Positions 8,742 through 10,158 of a stretch of 10,158 bases of DNA are shown here, one piece after another. Under the pieces are notes generated by a model. The model was given only the letters and a program-made list of their open reading frames with translations. It searched no databases and was not told the DNA's origin. Within the stretch, counting starts at the first letter, position 1. The number at the start of each line of letters is the position of its first letter. Source of the stretch: Lunasporangiospora selenospora. Taxonomy: Eukaryota > Mortierellomycota > Mortierellomycetes > Mortierellales > Mortierellaceae. Where the stretch lies: the NCBI GenBank assembly GCA_015680635.1, contig JAABOA010000573.1, positions 3,298 to 13,455 on the forward strand, in the 5' to 3' direction. The translations under genes and the position numbers were made by a program.

Positions 8742-9061
8742 GCTCAAAGACCAAGTACCGCAAAAAAGAATAGAGTGCAGGTCGGGTGTGCTCAATGGTG
8801 CTCTCTGCCAAATTGTCGCAGGTCCTTTTGGAGGGAAGCGGTCAGATTAGGCTTAGGGTGGTCTAATAAAAACAGAGGGCCCTTGTCCGCTAACAATGCT
8901 CTGAGCAATGGTTGCAGCAATACCAGCAACAGCTATAGCAAAACAGGAACCTCCCTCTGAGGACACACATACATTGACAATAGCCAGACGATGCATGTTT
9001 TGTTTATGTGTCCGCAAAGACAAAAGCTCCGCTCAACCCACCATTGACTTTGTCTCCACAG

Positions 9062-9092
9062 TGACATTGTCAATGTGACAGTAGTCCTGTCA
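9062..9092. promoter_or_regulatory. Cluster of four TGACA/TGTCA sites in two inverted pairs
   Basis: TGACA (9062-9066) and TGTCA (9068-9072) form an inverted pair with a one-base spacer. TGACA (9076-9080) and TGTCA (9088-9092) form a second pair with a seven-base spacer. A further TGACA is at 8975-8979. TGTCA is the core bound by TALE-class homeodomain proteins; occupancy here is unproven. Confidence 0.3.
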
Positions 9093-9908
9093 CTCCTCTT
9101 ATCCCGATCGACGTGTGCACATGATGCGGTTCAATGGTATCTCTCTCTCTCACCCCTTCCCCCCTTCAACCACTGCAGTTGTAAAGCACAAATCAACAAC
9201 CACACTGCGGCTTCGGTTCAGCCACCACCACCACAGCAACGCCTCGGCTGAGGAGGAACTAGACCAGGTCCTTTTGCAGTGCCAATGTCCACACCTCTGT
9301 CCATCTGTCACGCAATGTCTTTGTGCCCCAGCCTGACAGTGCATTCGGAAAAAGGAAGGGGGGGAGAGGGCGCCCGTTCCCACAATACAACGTGCTCGCT
9401 GGTCAGAAACCCTGACAAACCAACAAGGCCGCACGGGGAGAGCGTCTGAGGCGTGTGCAATGACGCGCCAATGTGGAATAACAGGGCAAGTTGCGGATGA
9501 ACAAGGGCCAGAAGAGACGAGAACCGGCCTAGAAGGATAATAATGTCTCACCACTTTGGGCTATTGACCTCTGCGCTACCGCACACATTTTCTGCGCAGG
9601 GCCCAGGAGATGTCAAATAAAGGTGGATAAGGAAGGTGAAAGAACAAGAAAATGTAACAGCTGAACTTGGGCCATGGGGTTTGTGCAATTCATGCAGAAA
9701 GCGACAGCGATAGGCTGCTGGGTTTAGAAGAGTATCGGGGACAAGGCGATCCTTGAGTATTGTCGAGCATGAACAGTGCCCCGGAAAGAGCGAGCCGAGA
9801 ATGCAATCAAGAGGAGAAAACGGGACGTGAGCCTAGCATTGGTCGCGAGGAGGGCCTGTGGGAGGCGAAGGGGCAAGGAGAAGACGGGGGTGGACGCCAA
9901 GGGAACTG

Positions 9909-9932
9909 GGCGCGTGTACGCGTACACGCGCC
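9909..9932. repeat. Perfect 24-bp palindrome, alternating purine-pyrimidine
   Basis: Each half is GGCGCGTGTACG read toward the centre between 9920 and 9921, with no mismatch. Bases 9910-9931 alternate purine and pyrimidine without a break, a pattern that favours Z-DNA. The centre contains ACGCGT, the MluI cell-cycle box core known from yeast Mbp1. Confidence 0.9.
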
Positions 9933-10124
9933 TCTTGCGAGACCCGAGGTGGGTTGGCCCCCCCTCATCTTCTTGGAGCTCTCGAAGGCATCCGTTACGC
10001 CGGACAGCGAACAGTATGGTGATTGCATGCCATTCCAAATAAGTTGGTAAGCTTTGGGGAAGACTCGAGACACATGCACCTGCTTAACCCCTTGTTTGAA
10101 GGATAAAAGAGACGAAATGGCAAA

Positions 10125-10127
<3 letters not shown>

Positions 10128-10155
<28 letters not shown>
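10128..10155 (+). repeat. (GA)14 microsatellite at the right edge
   Basis: Fourteen uninterrupted GA units run to the window edge, followed by GGG. It is CT on the - strand. It may continue a leader or spacer; the sequence beyond is not available. Confidence 0.95.

Positions 10156-10158
<3 letters not shown>

Larger units (their letters stand above)
8742..10127. other. About 1.4 kb without a supportable gene
   Basis: Several open frames of 70-150 codons cross this stretch on both strands (for example 8514-8960 +, 9150-9554 -, 9724-10038 -). They overlap each other, look compositionally biased (His, Ser, Trp or Arg runs) and carry no recognisable domain. I read the stretch as distal promoter and spacer. 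Notable items inside are a TGACA/TGTCA cluster (9062-9092), a CCACCA run near 9221-9234, a 24-bp palindrome (9909-9932), and a TATA-like GGATAAAAGA at 10101-10110 on the + strand, which could belong to a gene beyond the right edge. Confidence 0.55.

Noticed and set aside
8373-8795. Ser/Pro-rich open frames on the - strand (also 8354-8623)
   Set aside because: They follow the CT bias of a leader, start without ATG, show no domain, and overlap one another.
8514-8960. 148-codon + strand open frame starting with ATG
   Set aside because: It lies antisense to the likely F-box leader and promoter, has no recognisable motif, and its content mirrors GA-rich sequence.
9075-9093. Hairpin with 7-bp arms (GTGACAG/CTGTCAC) as a terminator or small RNA
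   Set aside because: Too short, no U-tract or transcript context; better seen as part of the TGACA/TGTCA cluster.
9150-9554. 134-codon - strand open frame
   Set aside because: Low-complexity runs (Ser5, Trp5) come from a CCA repeat and Ser codons; no domain, and competing frames cover the same bases.
9724-10079. Overlapping open frames on both strands near the right end
   Set aside because: Four frames compete over the same GC-rich stretch; none has a family signature, and one - strand frame begins at GTG.

Overview
The window looks like nuclear DNA of a filamentous fungus, probably an early-diverging lineage of the Mucoromycota/Mortierellomycota type. The assignment is inference. It rests on short spliceosomal introns of roughly 100-190 bases with GTAAG-like donors and TTAAC/CTAAC branch sites, a large Ser-rich GATA-finger transcription factor, pyrimidine-rich 5' leaders lacking ATGs, and AATAAA signals. 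No bacterial operon, rRNA, tRNA, CRISPR array, transposon or viral gene was found.

Layout. (1) Positions 1-1255, + strand: the 3' end of a four-exon gene for a TMEM135-family membrane protein, cut by the left edge. (2) Positions 1256-1720: a convergent intergenic region holding both 3' UTRs. (3) Positions 5385-1721, - strand: a three-exon gene for a GATA-type zinc-finger regulator of about 1138 residues. It has one canonical finger and, 32 residues later, a second divergent finger. (4) Positions 5386-6006: its leader and promoter, with a TATA-like element and a GATAAG site, plus the 3' end of the next gene. (5) Positions 8325-6007, - strand: a 772-codon F-box protein gene with no intron that I can see. 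Its leader carries an 8-codon upstream ORF. (6) Positions 8381-10158: about 1.8 kb with no gene I can support, read as leader and promoter sequence plus spacer. It holds a TGACA/TGTCA inverted-repeat cluster, a 24-bp perfect palindrome that is also alternating purine-pyrimidine, and a (GA)14 microsatellite at the right edge.

The three genes do not form an obvious pathway: an organelle membrane protein, a DNA-binding regulator and a likely ubiquitin-ligase adaptor. The regulator and the F-box gene are tandem on the - strand but each has its own promoter-like sequence. No clearly new multi-gene system is visible. The best leads are the optional, frame-preserving intron in the GATA gene, its unusual second finger, the F-box protein with a long unrecognised C-terminal region, and the 24-bp palindrome.
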